A DNA stretch of 64,000 nt from Arachnopeziza araneosa (taxonomy: Eukaryota; Ascomycota; Leotiomycetes; Helotiales; Arachnopezizaceae): the NCBI GenBank assembly GCA_003988855.1, contig QYAI01000045.1:1-64000 (forward strand), written 5' to 3'. Positions 11,628 through 22,340 of the stretch are shown in pieces. The position numbers and the translations under genes were made by a program. The notes beneath the pieces are model-generated. The model was not told the DNA's origin, did not search any database, and saw only the letters and a list, made by a program, of their open reading frames with translations. How positions within the stretch are numbered: position 1 is the first letter of the stretch; each line of letters opens with the position of its first letter.

Positions 11628-13591
11628 ATGTCAATGTATAATCCTCATCGCGGCCTTGGCCCAGCTCCCGGCGCAGGCAATGCTCGTTTAAATGAGCTGT
11701 TAGAAGGAATTCGTGCTGAGTTTGAGACTCAAGCCCGCGCAAGTGGAGAATATGAGCATTCAAGTAGGTTTAGTCCATTGGGCTATCGGTCGCGATTGTG
11801 AGCTGACCTTGCAAAGTGGCCAACCAAATCCAAGAGATGCAAATGGTTAGGGAGAAGGTCTATGCGATGGAACAGACGCATCTGGCTTTGAAACAAAAGT
11901 ATAAATATAGAATATCTCTCACATCAGTATACTAATGGTACTGGACAGATACGACGATGAAATTGCCCGTCTGCATCGTGAGCTTGAAGCGCGAGGTGTC
12001 AATCCTCGTCCTTCAGGTGGTCCACCACAAAATTCTGGTCCATCTCAACAAGCCCCTCCTTCCATCGGTCACGGCCCAAGCAACCTCTTTGGTGGTATAA
12101 TGGCAGGTCAAGGAGGTCAGGGTGGACCAGGACTCGCACCACCACAACAAGCTGATCAACATGGCCCCCCCCAACATCAGATGCCACAACCTCCTCAGGG
12201 TCCTCCAAGCCTTCAGGGACCGCCTCCACCGCCACAGCCTCCATTCCAAGGTGGTGGTTATCCACAGGGACCAGCTCCAAATGGCTACTCGCAGCCACCG
12301 CAAACAAACTCTCCTGGTCCTGGAAAAGGCAGACCTTTGGGTAACCGCGGGCCTGGAGGGCCAGCTACCCCCCAGTTGAACCAGCCCATGCCGTACCCTG
12401 ATGCAAGAGCTGCGGCTTCTCCACAAGTTGGTCACCCAGTCCCACCTCAGCATGCGCCGTATCGAGTTGGCGTCGGAAATGCGCTTGCTGAGCTAGATTT
12501 GGAACGCTTGCCGAATCATCAAAAGAAAGTGGAACAAGATTGGTTTGCTATTTTTAACCCTGAAGTCCCTCGTGTTCTGGATGTTGATCTTGTTCACACT
12601 CTCCAGCACGAGAGTGTTGTTTGCTGTGTGCGGTTCAGCCATGATGGAAAATATGTTGCAACTGGCTGCAACAGGTCTGCTCAGATCTTTGATGTTGTTT
12701 CTGGACACAAAATCTGTATTCTACAAGATGAGACTGTCGATTCAGTTGGTGATCTCTATATCAGAAGCGTTTGCTTCAGTCCCGATGGAAGATATCTCGC
12801 AACTGGTGCCGAAGATAAGTTGATCCGAGTTTGGGATATCGCTTCGAGGACAATTCGAAATACCTTCAGCGGCCACGAGCAAGATATCTATTCTTTAGAC
12901 TTTGCTCGTGATGGTCGCACCATCGCTTCCGGTAGTGGTGATCGTACTGTTCGTCTCTGGGATATTGAGGCTGGTCACAACACTCTTACATTGAGCATTG
13001 AGGATGGCGTGACCACTGTTGCTATTTCACCAGACACCAAATTTGTTGCAGCTGGTTCCCTCGACAAGAGCGTCCGCGTCTGGGATACCAACTCTGGATA
13101 TCTTGTTGAAAGACTCGAAGGCCCAGATGGTCACAAAGACTCTGTCTACTCGGTCGCTTTTGCGCCCAATGGAAAAGATCTCGTCTCTGGTAGTTTGGAC
13201 AAGACTATCAAGATGTGGGAACTTGTTGCGCCAAGAGGTGGACATCCTAACAATGCTCCTAAAGGAGGGCGTTGCATCAGAACTTTCGAAGGCCACAAGG
13301 TACGTGACCTCACAATATTCACAAACTCATATTAACTTTTAATAGGACTTCGTTCTCTCTGTTGCTCTCACCCCAGACGGAAACTGGGTACTCTCCGGGT
13401 CCAAAGACCGTGGCGTCCAATTCTGGGACCCAAGAACAGGCAACACTCAACTCATGTTGCAAGGCCACAAGAACTCGGTCATCTCCGTTGCTCCCAGCCC
13501 GAGTGGAGGTAGCTTTGCTACTGGATCGGGTGATATGCGTGCTAGGATTTGGAGCTATAAGCCTTATCAACCTCCTGCGCATCTGGGCTAG
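11628..13591 (+). CDS. RCO1: Transcriptional corepressor Tup1/RcoA, WD40 protein
   Basis: Four exons, 11628-11763, 11817-11898, 11949-13299 and 13346-13591, give about 604 residues; every junction keeps frame. The N-terminal helix (LNELLEGIRAEFETQARAS, then QIQEMQMVREKVYAMEQTH and KYDDEIARLHRELEARG) is the tetramerisation and Ssn6-binding segment of Tup1. A Gln/Pro/Gly-rich linker follows (about residues 85-250), then the invariant HQKKVEQDWFAIFNPEVPR block and seven WD40 blades ending at residue 604. Tup1 with Ssn6 represses glucose-, stress- and development-regulated genes in the nucleus. ATG 11628 and ATG 11634 are two codons apart, and either could start the protein. The minus-strand open frames over the linker are compositional shadows. 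Confidence 0.95.
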
Positions 13592-15196
13592 ATCGTTTCG
13601 GTTATGGTTTTCAAGATTTATGATATGATATCTGGTCGGCGTAAGGTATTCGGTAGGAGATATCTCATTGTGTAAGTGTGGTTTGGCTTGCTTTGGCTCT
13701 GCTTGCTGCGTATTGGATCCCGGATTGATAAAGGTGAAGGGAGTGATGGATGGAAGCAAGGGGATTGTAAGTGCGAATGGGATTGCGTAGTACAAAAACA
13801 AACATAAATAAATGCATCAAAAGTCATAGTTGTGAAAGCATCATCATTTGTATACTGGATTACTTAAAGAATGATACCTCTTTGACTGGGACAAGCTTGA
13901 TTCCCTTAGTAATGGAAGTTTAGAGAAAATCTGAAAAGCTAGCTCTACATATCATGTTGAACTTAAGGATGGATAAAACATGGGCTCTCTTGCAACGTGG
14001 GCATTCTCGATAGCCATTTCCCTGGCCATTAAAGAAGGCGAAGAAATGGGAGCTAAAAGCGTGATGCTTTAGGCAGTCTGTGTCAAGGTACATAAGAGAT
14101 TAGTAAAGATCAAAAGATAGCTTTTACCACCATTCACCTCTCGTTAAATCATACAACGATTTACGAGGCGTTCATAGATTTAATGTGAATTTGAACGGGG
14201 AAAAGACTTTCAGCAAAGAAAAGGGATAACTAGTTGATTCAAGAGAGGTCTATTTCTTCATGAGATGGCCGCCTTCCGACGTATTCGTACTTTTCAGGCA
14301 AAATGGACATGATTTCATTTCATTTCCACCAAAAATCCGGACTAAAAATGCAATGTTCAAATGTCAACTGAAGGAGTGCTTGCCATCAGATTTAGTACAA
14401 GATAATGTAGTCTGCGGCTTTAATAGGCTCTTCACGAGAATTTGGTGAACTCCATTAACGAGCCTACCTACATGTTGCAACTAGACGTCGATTCGAGGCC
14501 TAATGTCTCTTTATCATGAGTTAAAGGCCGCAAAAGTCCTAGCTCTTGGCAGAAGGAGCTGCTACTCGCGAGAGTATGTTGCTGAATGTTGCATTGACGG
14601 GAAAAATCCGATATAGAAATTCCCTTTCTGAGTGTTTTACCATCTGATGCCATCCAGCGATTTCCGAGCACCCAAAGGGGACACCCTTTTGTGTCTTCGT
14701 ATTTCTTAGTGCCGTACCACCAGTCATAGGAAAGGTAACACTAGATGTAGTGTTGCTCCATATCACCAATGGAAGAGGAATCCCATCTTCGCAGGATTTG
14801 TGATAGGCTAGGGATATGTCGTTGTAACGCCACGAAATGATCAGATATTCTTGGGAGAGAAGATAAGGAAAATGAGGAAATTTGTCTAGGTTGACGAGTC
14901 GAGATTGCGTGGTGGCGCAGGTCGAACTTTCTACTTCTGTGAAGATTGGCTTAGATCCCTAGCAGTACAGGGTAGTTCCAGCCGCAAGCTAATGAGCGCA
15001 GTTCTTTCGTTTTAGAAAGTCACGATCGAGAGAGTCATCATTGACGGATCCCCTCAATACTCTCAAACTCGATACACAGAAATTCAAAGCACCAACCCGA
15101 GAGATACGCCTGCAGATGTGATGAGAGAAGTATGACGAAGATCAGAAAGTGACAGGGGCAGTGTATATAGGGTAACCACCGCAAGCTTTGGCGATA
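13592..15196. other. Intergenic gap, nothing recognised
   Basis: About 1.6 kb between the Tup1 stop and the GT90 start. Short open frames on both strands show no domain and no splice coherence. It should hold the Tup1 3' end and the GT90 promoter, though no clear TATA or CCAAT arrangement stands out. Confidence 0.45.
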
Positions 15197-17104
15197 ATGG
15201 AAAGCAGTCCACGACGCCGCTCCAACTCGAATTTACAGTACCAACACCAAAGGCGTCGCTCGACCATTTCATTTTTCGGACACCAAAATGACAAGATACC
15301 ATCGATCCAAAACCTATTCTTAAGAACGAGAAGAAGGATGCGATCCCGAAACTTCATTTTGTTCGTCGGCGTATTTACCCTCGTTTGCGCCTCTATATAT
15401 TATCTGCGAGACTCGATAAGTCAGCCAAGCCAGGAATTGGCAGAACTCAACACGCTGGTAAAACCACACATTCCTGGGACGCAATCCGCAGAACCAGCAG
15501 CAGATAAACAAACGCCACCCCAGATTGGGAAAGAGCATCCAGTGTGGCGTTTGGTAAAAGATTCAGAGAAGGAATGGGAGGCAACTTTGGCAAAGCAATC
15601 GAAAAGCCTGGACGAGGCAGTGAAAGAATACCGAAGACGATATGGCATTCCACCACCGCCACACTTCGATAAGTGGTACGAGTTTGCAAAGAAGAGGAAT
15701 ATTCAAATGATCGATGAATTTGACACCATTCACCAATCCTTGACCCCTTTTTGGGGCCTTAAACCTTCTACAATAAGAAGTAGGGCGAGAGAGGCATTGG
15801 GGTTTGATGATAACAACTTGATTGGGGCCTTGATACGGAAAGGAGAGGTCAAGAAGATTGACGGTGGGCAATCCTGGCAGATGGAGGCTACAAAGGGCAT
15901 GCTGAAAAAATTTATAAAATGGCTTCCTGATATGGATCTCTGCTTTAATATTCACGACGAACCTCGAGTGGTGGTACAATATGACGATTTATCGAGACTG
16001 GTAAACATTGCTACAAATGAGAAGATGCCAGCAGCGGCTTCTGTTGCCAAGCCGAGGAATTCTTTCTCGAAAATGAAGGGTTTGAATGTCGATGGAACCC
16101 GATTTGACGATGTTCGAATAACACGATTCAATGTTTACGCACATCAGCCGACTTGGATACCTTCGCGGATGTCATGTCCAGCTACAAGTCCAGCTCGAGC
16201 ACTCGAAGACGGTACCAAAGAGGACAATTTCGGAAGCTACTCTGTCGGTGAATTAGGATTTGTCTACAACCAGACGGCTTTTTCTGATATCTGTCAATCG
16301 CCAAGTTTCAGCGAGACCTTTGGCTTCTTTGACCGACCTAATGCCTTCAACGTCGTTCACGACCTCTTCCCAATCTTTTCCCAATCCAAAGTATCCTCAT
16401 TCAACGATATTATCTATCCTTCCCCCTGGTATTGGTATGGCAAGGTAGCTTACAATGAGACTGCGGATACAGATTGGAATCAAAAGGAAGGCAAGATGTG
16501 GTGGCGAGGCTCAACGACTGGTGGATTCAGCAGACACGGCGGATGGAGACGTCAGCACCGCCAACATGTAGTTCAAAAAATCAACGCAGTCGACCAGGCG
16601 AAGATCATGATTGACCGTGGGGAGGGAGAGTCGAAGGAAGATTGGCAAGTGAAACAAGTTCCTCGGAGTGACTACAAGGACCTCTTCGACGTCTACTTCT
16701 CTCACGTTGGTCAATGCGATCCAGAGGATTGCGATGCGCAGAAAGAATTTTTTGATATCAAAGACAAGGCTGACCAGGATGATGCATGGAAATACAAGTA
16801 CCTTCTCGATGTTGACGGGAATGCCTTCTCTGGGAGGTTTTATGCCTTTCTTAAGAGCAAGAGTTTGGTCTATAAGCTTGCCGTGTTTCGGGAATGGCAC
16901 ACAGAATGGTTGAAACCTTGGGTGCACTATATCCCGCTTAGTTTGAGAGGTGATGAATGGGTAGAAGCAGTACGGTGGTTCGCCGGTGAAGCCACAGGGA
17001 AGAAAGAAGCAGAGCGTATCGCATTGCAAGGGAGAGAATGGGCAAACAAAGTATTGCGGAACGATGATTTAGAGGTTTGGTTTTTTAGGTTGTTGTTAGA
17101 GTAA
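15197..17104 (+). CDS. GT90 / CAP10-type glycosyltransferase
   Basis: A single exon encodes about 635 residues. A basic cytosolic tail (residues 1-50) precedes a transmembrane anchor at about 53-70 (FILFVGVFTLVCASIYYL), giving a type II Golgi topology. The C-terminal half carries the GT90/CAP10 signature: KMWWRGSTTGG, then YKYLLDVDGNAFSGRFYAFL and the SLVYKLAVFREW / PWVHYIPL block, which form the nucleotide-sugar site. CAP10 relatives transfer xylose in capsule synthesis of Cryptococcus; in filamentous ascomycetes the acceptors are unknown. The chosen start is the ATG at 15197; the preceding TTG is not needed. It is intronless, unlike its neighbours. Confidence 0.85.
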   Translation: MESSPRRRSNSNLQYQHQRRRSTISFFGHQNDKIPSIQNLFLRTRRRMRSRNFILFVGVFTLVCASIYYLRDSISQPSQELAELNTLVKPHIPGTQSAEPAADKQTPPQIGKEHPVWRLVKDSEKEWEATLAKQSKSLDEAVKEYRRRYGIPPPPHFDKWYEFAKKRNIQMIDEFDTIHQSLTPFWGLKPSTIRSRAREALGFDDNNLIGALIRKGEVKKIDGGQSWQMEATKGMLKKFIKWLPDMDLCFNIHDEPRVVVQYDDLSRLVNIATNEKMPAAASVAKPRNSFSKMKGLNVDGTRFDDVRITRFNVYAHQPTWIPSRMSCPATSPARALEDGTKEDNFGSYSVGELGFVYNQTAFSDICQSPSFSETFGFFDRPNAFNVVHDLFPIFSQSKVSSFNDIIYPSPWYWYGKVAYNETADTDWNQKEGKMWWRGSTTGGFSRHGGWRRQHRQHVVQKINAVDQAKIMIDRGEGESKEDWQVKQVPRSDYKDLFDVYFSHVGQCDPEDCDAQKEFFDIKDKADQDDAWKYKYLLDVDGNAFSGRFYAFLKSKSLVYKLAVFREWHTEWLKPWVHYIPLSLRGDEWVEAVRWFAGEATGKKEAERIALQGREWANKVLRNDDLEVWFFRLLLE

Positions 17105-17580
17105 GTTTTTACGTTCCAATGTCCTGAAAGCTTAACTAACAAGGAGTAGATATGGAAGATTAGTAGATGATGATAGGGAGACTATAGGGTATTCTTGAGG
17201 CACAAACTTCCACGTATGATAAGAAGATGGATGGATATTGTACAGTATGAACATATTCGAGTATTGCATTGCCTTGTTTGAAAATGTAGGATAGGGGGCA
17301 TGGAGTTAAAATGGTAGTCATGGATCCTCAATTTGGAAGTAATATACCCAACTAGATGTTTTTCGATTTATCCAAAATGCCGAGTCGTTGAGACTTGTTG
17401 CATGTGAATATGTAGACAGCACCCCGCCATGTGTGTGGCTCAAGAAAGCCCCGCCAAAATGCAGGAACCCGGAACCAGTACAGTATCAAGCGCCACTGAG
17501 ATCTTCATATCAACACCAACCCTACCCTTCTCTTCAATGCTGTCGAGTCTCACAGCACCGCCGCCATCTAACCACCCACC
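17105..17580. promoter_or_regulatory. GT90 3' region and RIB7 promoter
   Basis: Short gap between two co-directional genes. The distal part is C-rich with CACCACC-type runs immediately before the RIB7 ATG, as is common in fungal 5' leaders. No gene is visible. Confidence 0.35.
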
Positions 17581-18546
17581 ATGACAGATCCTCTCTCGGC
17601 CTTTCAAACAGCCACCATGAACCAACCTCAAGCTGAAGAACCCCTCCTCTTCTCACCCCACCACCGTGAAGCACTTTCGCCCTACCTCCCGCCACCACGG
17701 CAAAGTTTCCTTCATGAACCAACTCACCCTCTCCCTCTCTCCCAGACCCTCATTATCACCACGGAGCCTTCACAGGCAACTCAAATCCCCTGGGTAACAC
17801 TCACCTATGCCTCCTCTCTAGACTCTAGGATCTCCCTTGCGCCAGGTATACGCACCGCGCTGTCAGGGAGCGAGAGCAAAGCCATGACGCACTATCTGAG
17901 GACGTGTCATGATGCTATTCTGATCGGGGTGGGCACTGCTGAGGCGGATGATCCCGGGTTGAGGAGTCGGTTTGTGGTTGATGAGGAGGGAGGGGAGGGG
18001 GAGGTGAGAGATGGGAAGGAGTATGAGGGGGTGAAATGGCAGCCAAGACCTTTCATCTTGGATCCTAGCGGGAGATGGAGGATGGAGACGTGCGGGAAAC
18101 TGTTTGAGAATGCTGGCGATGAGGGGAGGGAGAAAAAGGGGAGAGCACCCTGGTGGATTGTGAGTGACGGGTTTGATATTTCCTCACATCCAGCACGTAT
18201 CGCTAAGCTCAATGAAGTAGGGGGGAAGATTCTGCAGGTTGGAAACTACGGTGCCAGAGCTGGAGCAGAAGGGGTAGAGTGGGAGAAGATATTAAGAGCT
18301 ATGTGGGCTACGGGTGTCAAGAGTGTAATGATTGAGGGAGGAGCAAGAGTGATCAATGATCTGTTGCAGGAGAAGAATAGATGGCTTGTTTCTAGTATGA
18401 TTGTTACTATAGCGCCAGTTTATTTGGGATATGATGGGGTGGCGGTGGCTCCTATGAGAGACAGAAAGCCATTGAGGTTAAAAGATGTGAAGTGGGTGGG
18501 GATGGGGGAAGATGTGGTTATGGGTGGGAAGATCATGAATAATTGA
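17581..18546 (+). CDS. RIB7: 2,5-diamino-6-(ribosylamino)-4(3H)-pyrimidinone 5'-phosphate reductase
   Basis: An intronless frame of 321 residues. The RibD C-terminal (dihydrofolate-reductase-like) fold is recognisable: PWVTLTYASSLDSRIS near residue 75, the TALSGSESKAMTHYLR helix, then DAILIGVGTAEADDPGL for NADPH contact, and the C-terminal SVMIEGGARVINDLL segment. The enzyme reduces the ribose side chain of the riboflavin precursor using NADPH, the second committed step of flavin synthesis in fungi, in the cytosol. Residues 140-160 form an acidic, Gly-rich insert (EEGGEGEVRDGKEYEG) not needed for the fold. A second in-frame ATG 12 codons downstream is an alternative start. Confidence 0.9.
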   Translation: MTDPLSAFQTATMNQPQAEEPLLFSPHHREALSPYLPPPRQSFLHEPTHPLPLSQTLIITTEPSQATQIPWVTLTYASSLDSRISLAPGIRTALSGSESKAMTHYLRTCHDAILIGVGTAEADDPGLRSRFVVDEEGGEGEVRDGKEYEGVKWQPRPFILDPSGRWRMETCGKLFENAGDEGREKKGRAPWWIVSDGFDISSHPARIAKLNEVGGKILQVGNYGARAGAEGVEWEKILRAMWATGVKSVMIEGGARVINDLLQEKNRWLVSSMIVTIAPVYLGYDGVAVAPMRDRKPLRLKDVKWVGMGEDVVMGGKIMNN

Positions 18547-18824
18547 TGTAGAAGTACAGAGGCGTTGTTGATAATACCCAAAAGTTAGACTACCTAGACA
18601 GGTATGCTGAATTGTCACGTCTAAAAGAGGAAAATGGATGGCAAGGTCCAAGTCACGTTTGGCTTGACCATCATTTGAGGACACAATAGGATCCATGAGT
18701 GTGGATTGACTTTTTATGCAGAGCTATCTTTTCCTCCCAATCTCGGGTATCACAGCTCTTAAGACCTAGATGAGATAGATACATGCTCATGTACTCCAAA
18801 CGCCCCTTTTTATTTTACCGCCTT

Positions 18825-19414
18825 CTAGTAGAAGAACCCAATGATCTTGCCAGCAACGTGCTTGCGTCTCGCCTCCTCGTGATCCATAATACCAGCAGAG
18901 GTAGTAAGAACCATGTATCCAAATTGACGAGAGGGAAGGAGCTTGACAACCCATTTCTCGAGATCGCCTAGACGGACGTTGTATCTTGGGGAGATGACAC
19001 CAGTCTTGTTTAAGCGGCCGTTAAGCTGGATGACAATCTTGCCAGAGCGGTGGTCGTCAACTTCTTCGAATTCGCCGATATAACCTGAGGAAAGTTAGTG
19101 GTTTGTAGCGAAAGATTAAACGTGTAACGTCAGGAAAAAATCAGAGAACGTGTAAGATCCTCGCAAATGAATGATCTATCGGCAACTTAAAGGACTATGG
19201 TCGTGAGAGAAGACGAGACCCGAATCTAGTTATCATGCCGAATGCGCTCTCAAGCGCTTCGAAAAGAGAAAAAGGACATACCGTGCTTTTGCATGACGGA
19301 AAGAAATTTGACGATGACCTTGGAAGAAGGTCTAATCAGGACTTGGCGTTTTCCAGACTTCTCGGCGTTGTTGATGGCATTGAGCGCATCGTTGAGGACG
19401 GATGTCTTAACCAT
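18825..19414 (-). CDS. RPS22: 40S ribosomal protein uS8 (S15a / Rps22)
   Basis: Two exons, 19414-19282 and 19084-18825, give exactly 130 residues, the family length. The intron (19085-19281, 197 nt) starts with GTATGT and ends CTCAG, splitting the glycine of KHGYIGEFE. The protein opens MVKTSVLNDALNAINNAEK and ends HVAGKIIGFFY, matching eukaryotic uS8 throughout, with the RNA-binding SRQFGYMVLTTSAGIMDHEEA segment near the C-terminus. uS8 binds helix 21 of 18S rRNA and is needed early in small-subunit assembly. Its start faces the eS12 gene across 488 nt. The intron is four times longer than the local norm, as often seen in fungal ribosomal protein genes. Confidence 0.96.
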
Positions 19415-19902
19415 TTTGGCGGTGGGAGATTCTCAGATCGTAATGTGGAAATGAGGTATCTGCGCAATTGATTGTTAGCCTTCATAGGCTTGAGCATGGA
19501 GAGTGCCCTCATGATTGACAAGAGGGTTCTTCAGCTCGCTGTCAGGATCGAGGATAGAAGTATCGACATCTTTCAACTGCTTCAAGTCGCACGCCCGTGG
19601 AGATTCGTGCTGGGCCTACGAACTTGTCGCGGATTGAGTAGATAAGGATTTTCTCCCTCTGCCTATCATGATGGGCTTTTGAGTTGTTTATTTGAAGAAT
19701 ACATACCTCTATTGGTGCTTTTGCGGTGGTCGTGAGGAATGTTGTGAGAAATTTGGAAAGCTCAAAATTCTGTGCGCATGAAGGCGGCGCTAGCGTCTCG
19801 CGTAAATCGATCTCCCACATCCACATATCAAAGTCCTCCTCTAAAACCAATTCCATCTTTCCAAATCTAGGTTTTTCGAGGACCAGAAGACAAATAGCAA
19901 AT
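19415..19902. promoter_or_regulatory. Shared divergent promoter of the uS8 and eS12 genes
   Basis: The 488 nt between the two start codons must hold both 5' leaders and promoters. Divergent ribosomal protein genes with a common control region are a known fungal arrangement that helps keep subunit stoichiometry. Pyrimidine-rich tracts lie close to both starts. I could not assign a specific factor site by eye. Confidence 0.5.
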
Positions 19903-20530
19903 ATGGTAAGTTGATTCAATTTTTGTTCAATGAAACGGATCCCTGATTAGAATATTATTCTCCTTCCAAAGCCTATTTTACAGCTCTTGCGAAATATTTA
20001 TTCTATAAAGCTCTAACGCCTCGCAGTCTGAAGCAGAAGAACCCACGTCACCAGTTGTCGAGGAGGCCGATGAGGTCGAGGTTGGAGGAAATGATGCATC
20101 CAAGGGTCAGATGTCCGTTCTTGATGCTCTAAAAGGTGTTCTCAAGCTTGCTCTTATGCACGATGGTCTTGCACGCGGTCTGCGCGAAGCCTCCAAGGCT
20201 CTGGATAGACGTCAAGCACATATGTGCGTTCTCAATGAAGCTTGTGAAGAGGAGGCATACAAGAAGCTAGTGGTTGCGCTTTGCTCAGAGCATAAGATCC
20301 CCTTGATCAAAGTCCCCGATGGAAAGCAATTGGGCGAGTGGGCTGGTTTGTGTAAGTCTTTCGGTGGAAGAAGTATGCGAACAGGAAACTGATAGTGTGA
20401 TTCAGGTGTGTTGGACCGCGAGGGAAATGCACGTAAGGTGGTTAACTGCTCATGCGTTGTCGTCAAGGATTGGGGTGAGGAGTCTCAAGAGCGTTCGATC
20501 CTTCTCAACTACTTCCAAACCGAGCAGTAA
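19903..20530 (+). CDS. RPS12: 40S ribosomal protein eS12
   Basis: Three exons, 19903-19905, 20027-20351 and 20406-20530, give about 150 residues. Exon 1 is only the ATG, followed directly by GTAAGT; the next exon begins SEAEEPTSPVVEEADEVEVG. The conserved core is ALKLALMHDGLARGLREASKALDRR and KIPLIKVPDGKQLGEWAGL, then DREGNARKVVNCSCVVVKDW. An L7Ae-like fold places eS12 in the beak of the 40S subunit. The 121-nt first intron ends CGCAG. The acidic N-terminal tail is normal for fungal eS12. The gene is divergent from uS8 and convergent with the parvulin gene (211 nt between stops). Confidence 0.93.
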
Positions 20531-20741
20531 AGACAAAATGGGATGATCCTGGAGTTTACTTGCGGCGAATAGACTCTGGCCATTGATGAAGTTGCTCTCC
20601 TTCAATGTACTCTACTTATGAAGCATTTAGGCGGGCAATTCAACTGGCATTTGGGCATGCTTCTGGAAACAAAACATACTGCACAGTCAAACTGGACGTG
20701 TGATATACTCCAGACCCTGTGTTATTTCTTCCAGGTCTCCT

Positions 20742-21229
20742 TCATTTCCTGCCCTCTACCATGATAATGTGATATCCAAAACTTGTTTTCGCCTCTGCAT
20801 ATCTGGGACTTGCGGTGGTACTTGCTTCAAGTTCAAATGCAACGGTCTCAAAGGGAAGCTCCAAATCTCCTCTCTTCTTCCAGCCTAATGCGCCACCTTA
20901 AATCCAGATTAGTATTCTTTCTCGTTAGCATCATCTGCCACTCACCAACTCTCGCCTTGTCCTCTGAGAATTCCCTAGCGACTTCGTCGAACTTCGCACC
21001 TCCCTTCAGCTTCTCTAGTGCCTCTTCCTTCTTCCCATGCTTTTCGCACTGAATAAAATTAGCACCTTCTCCTTGAAGACAGGGAATGGTCTACCAGAAT
21101 GTGCCGGACATTGATTTGTTGCGCTCCCTTGACCTTTCCGCCTTTCTCTTCTTTCTCATCTGGTTTTGGTTTCCCTTTTCCCTTCGCAGTACCACCCTTA
21201 TCTGCTGCTGCTTTTCCTTTCTGCGGCAT
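20742..21229 (-). CDS. PIN4: Parvulin-type peptidyl-prolyl isomerase (Pin4 family)
   Basis: Three minus-strand exons, 21229-21095, 21048-20946 and 20896-20742, give about 130 residues, the size of PIN4/Par14. A Lys/Gly-rich tail (residues 1-36) precedes a single rotamase domain: NVRHILCEKHGKKEEALEKL, FDEVAREFSEDKAR, GGALGWKKRGDLELPFE and the terminal TSFGYHIIMVEGRK. The active-site histidines of HIL and YHI and the cysteine after HIL are present. Par14 proteins isomerise X-Pro bonds and associate with pre-ribosomes, which suits the ribosomal neighbours. No WW domain exists, separating it from Ess1/Pin1. Splice phases agree at both introns. Confidence 0.93.
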
Positions 21230-21592
21230 AGTGTAAGCTAATCCGTATGTTCTTGGTCAATTTAGTGGAAGAAAGAGGATTCAAACTGATTGGCAAGAAT
21301 TGAGGGGCAATCTAGACCCCGCCAAAAAATCGCTGAGCCCGGAAAACTTTCCGGCATTAAATGTATCACACGAACCTTACATAGGTATAGGACGAGATTT
21401 TCTTTTATGATCATCTGGATTGTAAAATATGGTACAAGCAATTTTCTATCAAACATTCGTTGACTATATCTTCTCAAATCTACCTCTCTTTTCTACATTC
21501 TCAAATTTGTTTCTATTCCACGCCACTTCGGGATTCTAAATTAGACCCCTTGACGCCGCAGTAAAGGGGTTATTTCATAGGCCCATACCATC
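21230..21592. promoter_or_regulatory. Divergent promoter, parvulin and cysteine dioxygenase
   Basis: 363 nt between two start codons pointing away from each other. It is AT-rich, with T/C tracts toward the dioxygenase start. It must contain both promoters; no individual element is assigned. Confidence 0.4.
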
Positions 21593-22340
21593 ATGGCACC
21601 TTCAATTGCCCAAGACGCAATGGGATGTGGCAGTCTTTCTTCTGATAAAACTTGCTCAAAAGATGCCTTTCACAACCTGGTTTCCGAACTTTCCTCGATT
21701 CTTGGCTCTTCGTCAGGGCTCGACTCATCAGAATTAGACGTTCAGCAACTCTTCTCCGTTATGGAAGGCTACAAATCTGCTGAAAAAGACTGGGATCGTT
21801 ATGCTTTCTCGGATTTTAATCGTGGGTATACTCGCAACCTTGTAGATGAGGGAAATGGTAAGAGTAACCTAGTAAGACTATGAATAAACTTATTTATGAA
21901 TCAAACTACTAACCTTTCTATAGTTAGTTCTCGTATGGACTCCAGGAAAGAGCAGCCCAATACATGATCATGCAGACGCACACTGCCTTATGAAAGTCCT
22001 CCAAGGCTCCTTGAAAGAAACCCGGTTCTCTATCGCTGGCCCTAATAAGCCATTACAAAATATGAAAGAAACCGTGTTCAAGGAGAATGAAGTCACCTAC
22101 ATGTCAGATGAGCTTGGCCTCCACCGAATCTCAAATACAGACCCAGAGTGTCCGGCTGTTAGCCTACATCGTGAGTTTTGTCTCCTGATGCTGGAGTCGA
22201 AAAGAAAACTTACAGGTTGTCTAGTCTATACACCACCGAATGCTGCTAGAGAAGGTTGCAACATCTTCGATGAGAAGACTGGTCAAAGTTCTCACACCAC
22301 ACAAAGCAATTTCTATTCTATATACGGCCGAAAAGTATAA
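21593..22340 (+). CDS. CDO1: Cysteine dioxygenase
   Basis: Three exons, 21593-21871, 21924-22170 and 22225-22340, give about 213 residues. The first donor was placed at CTA|GTAAGA because only this gives the continuous NGKSNL-LVLVWTPGKSSP. The cupin iron ligands are PIHDHADAH and the histidine of VSLHLYTPP; the cysteine after HADAH corresponds to the residue that forms the Cys-Tyr cofactor in mammals. The enzyme oxidises cysteine to cysteine sulfinate in the cytosol. An upstream in-frame acceptor at 22215 would add three residues (RCLV in place of L) at the edge of the third ligand. The protein is otherwise the usual length. Confidence 0.9.

Noticed and set aside
12013..12453. Minus-strand open frames over the Tup1 linker
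   Set aside because: They lie antisense to the Gln/Pro/Gly-rich coding linker and arise from its repetitive composition.
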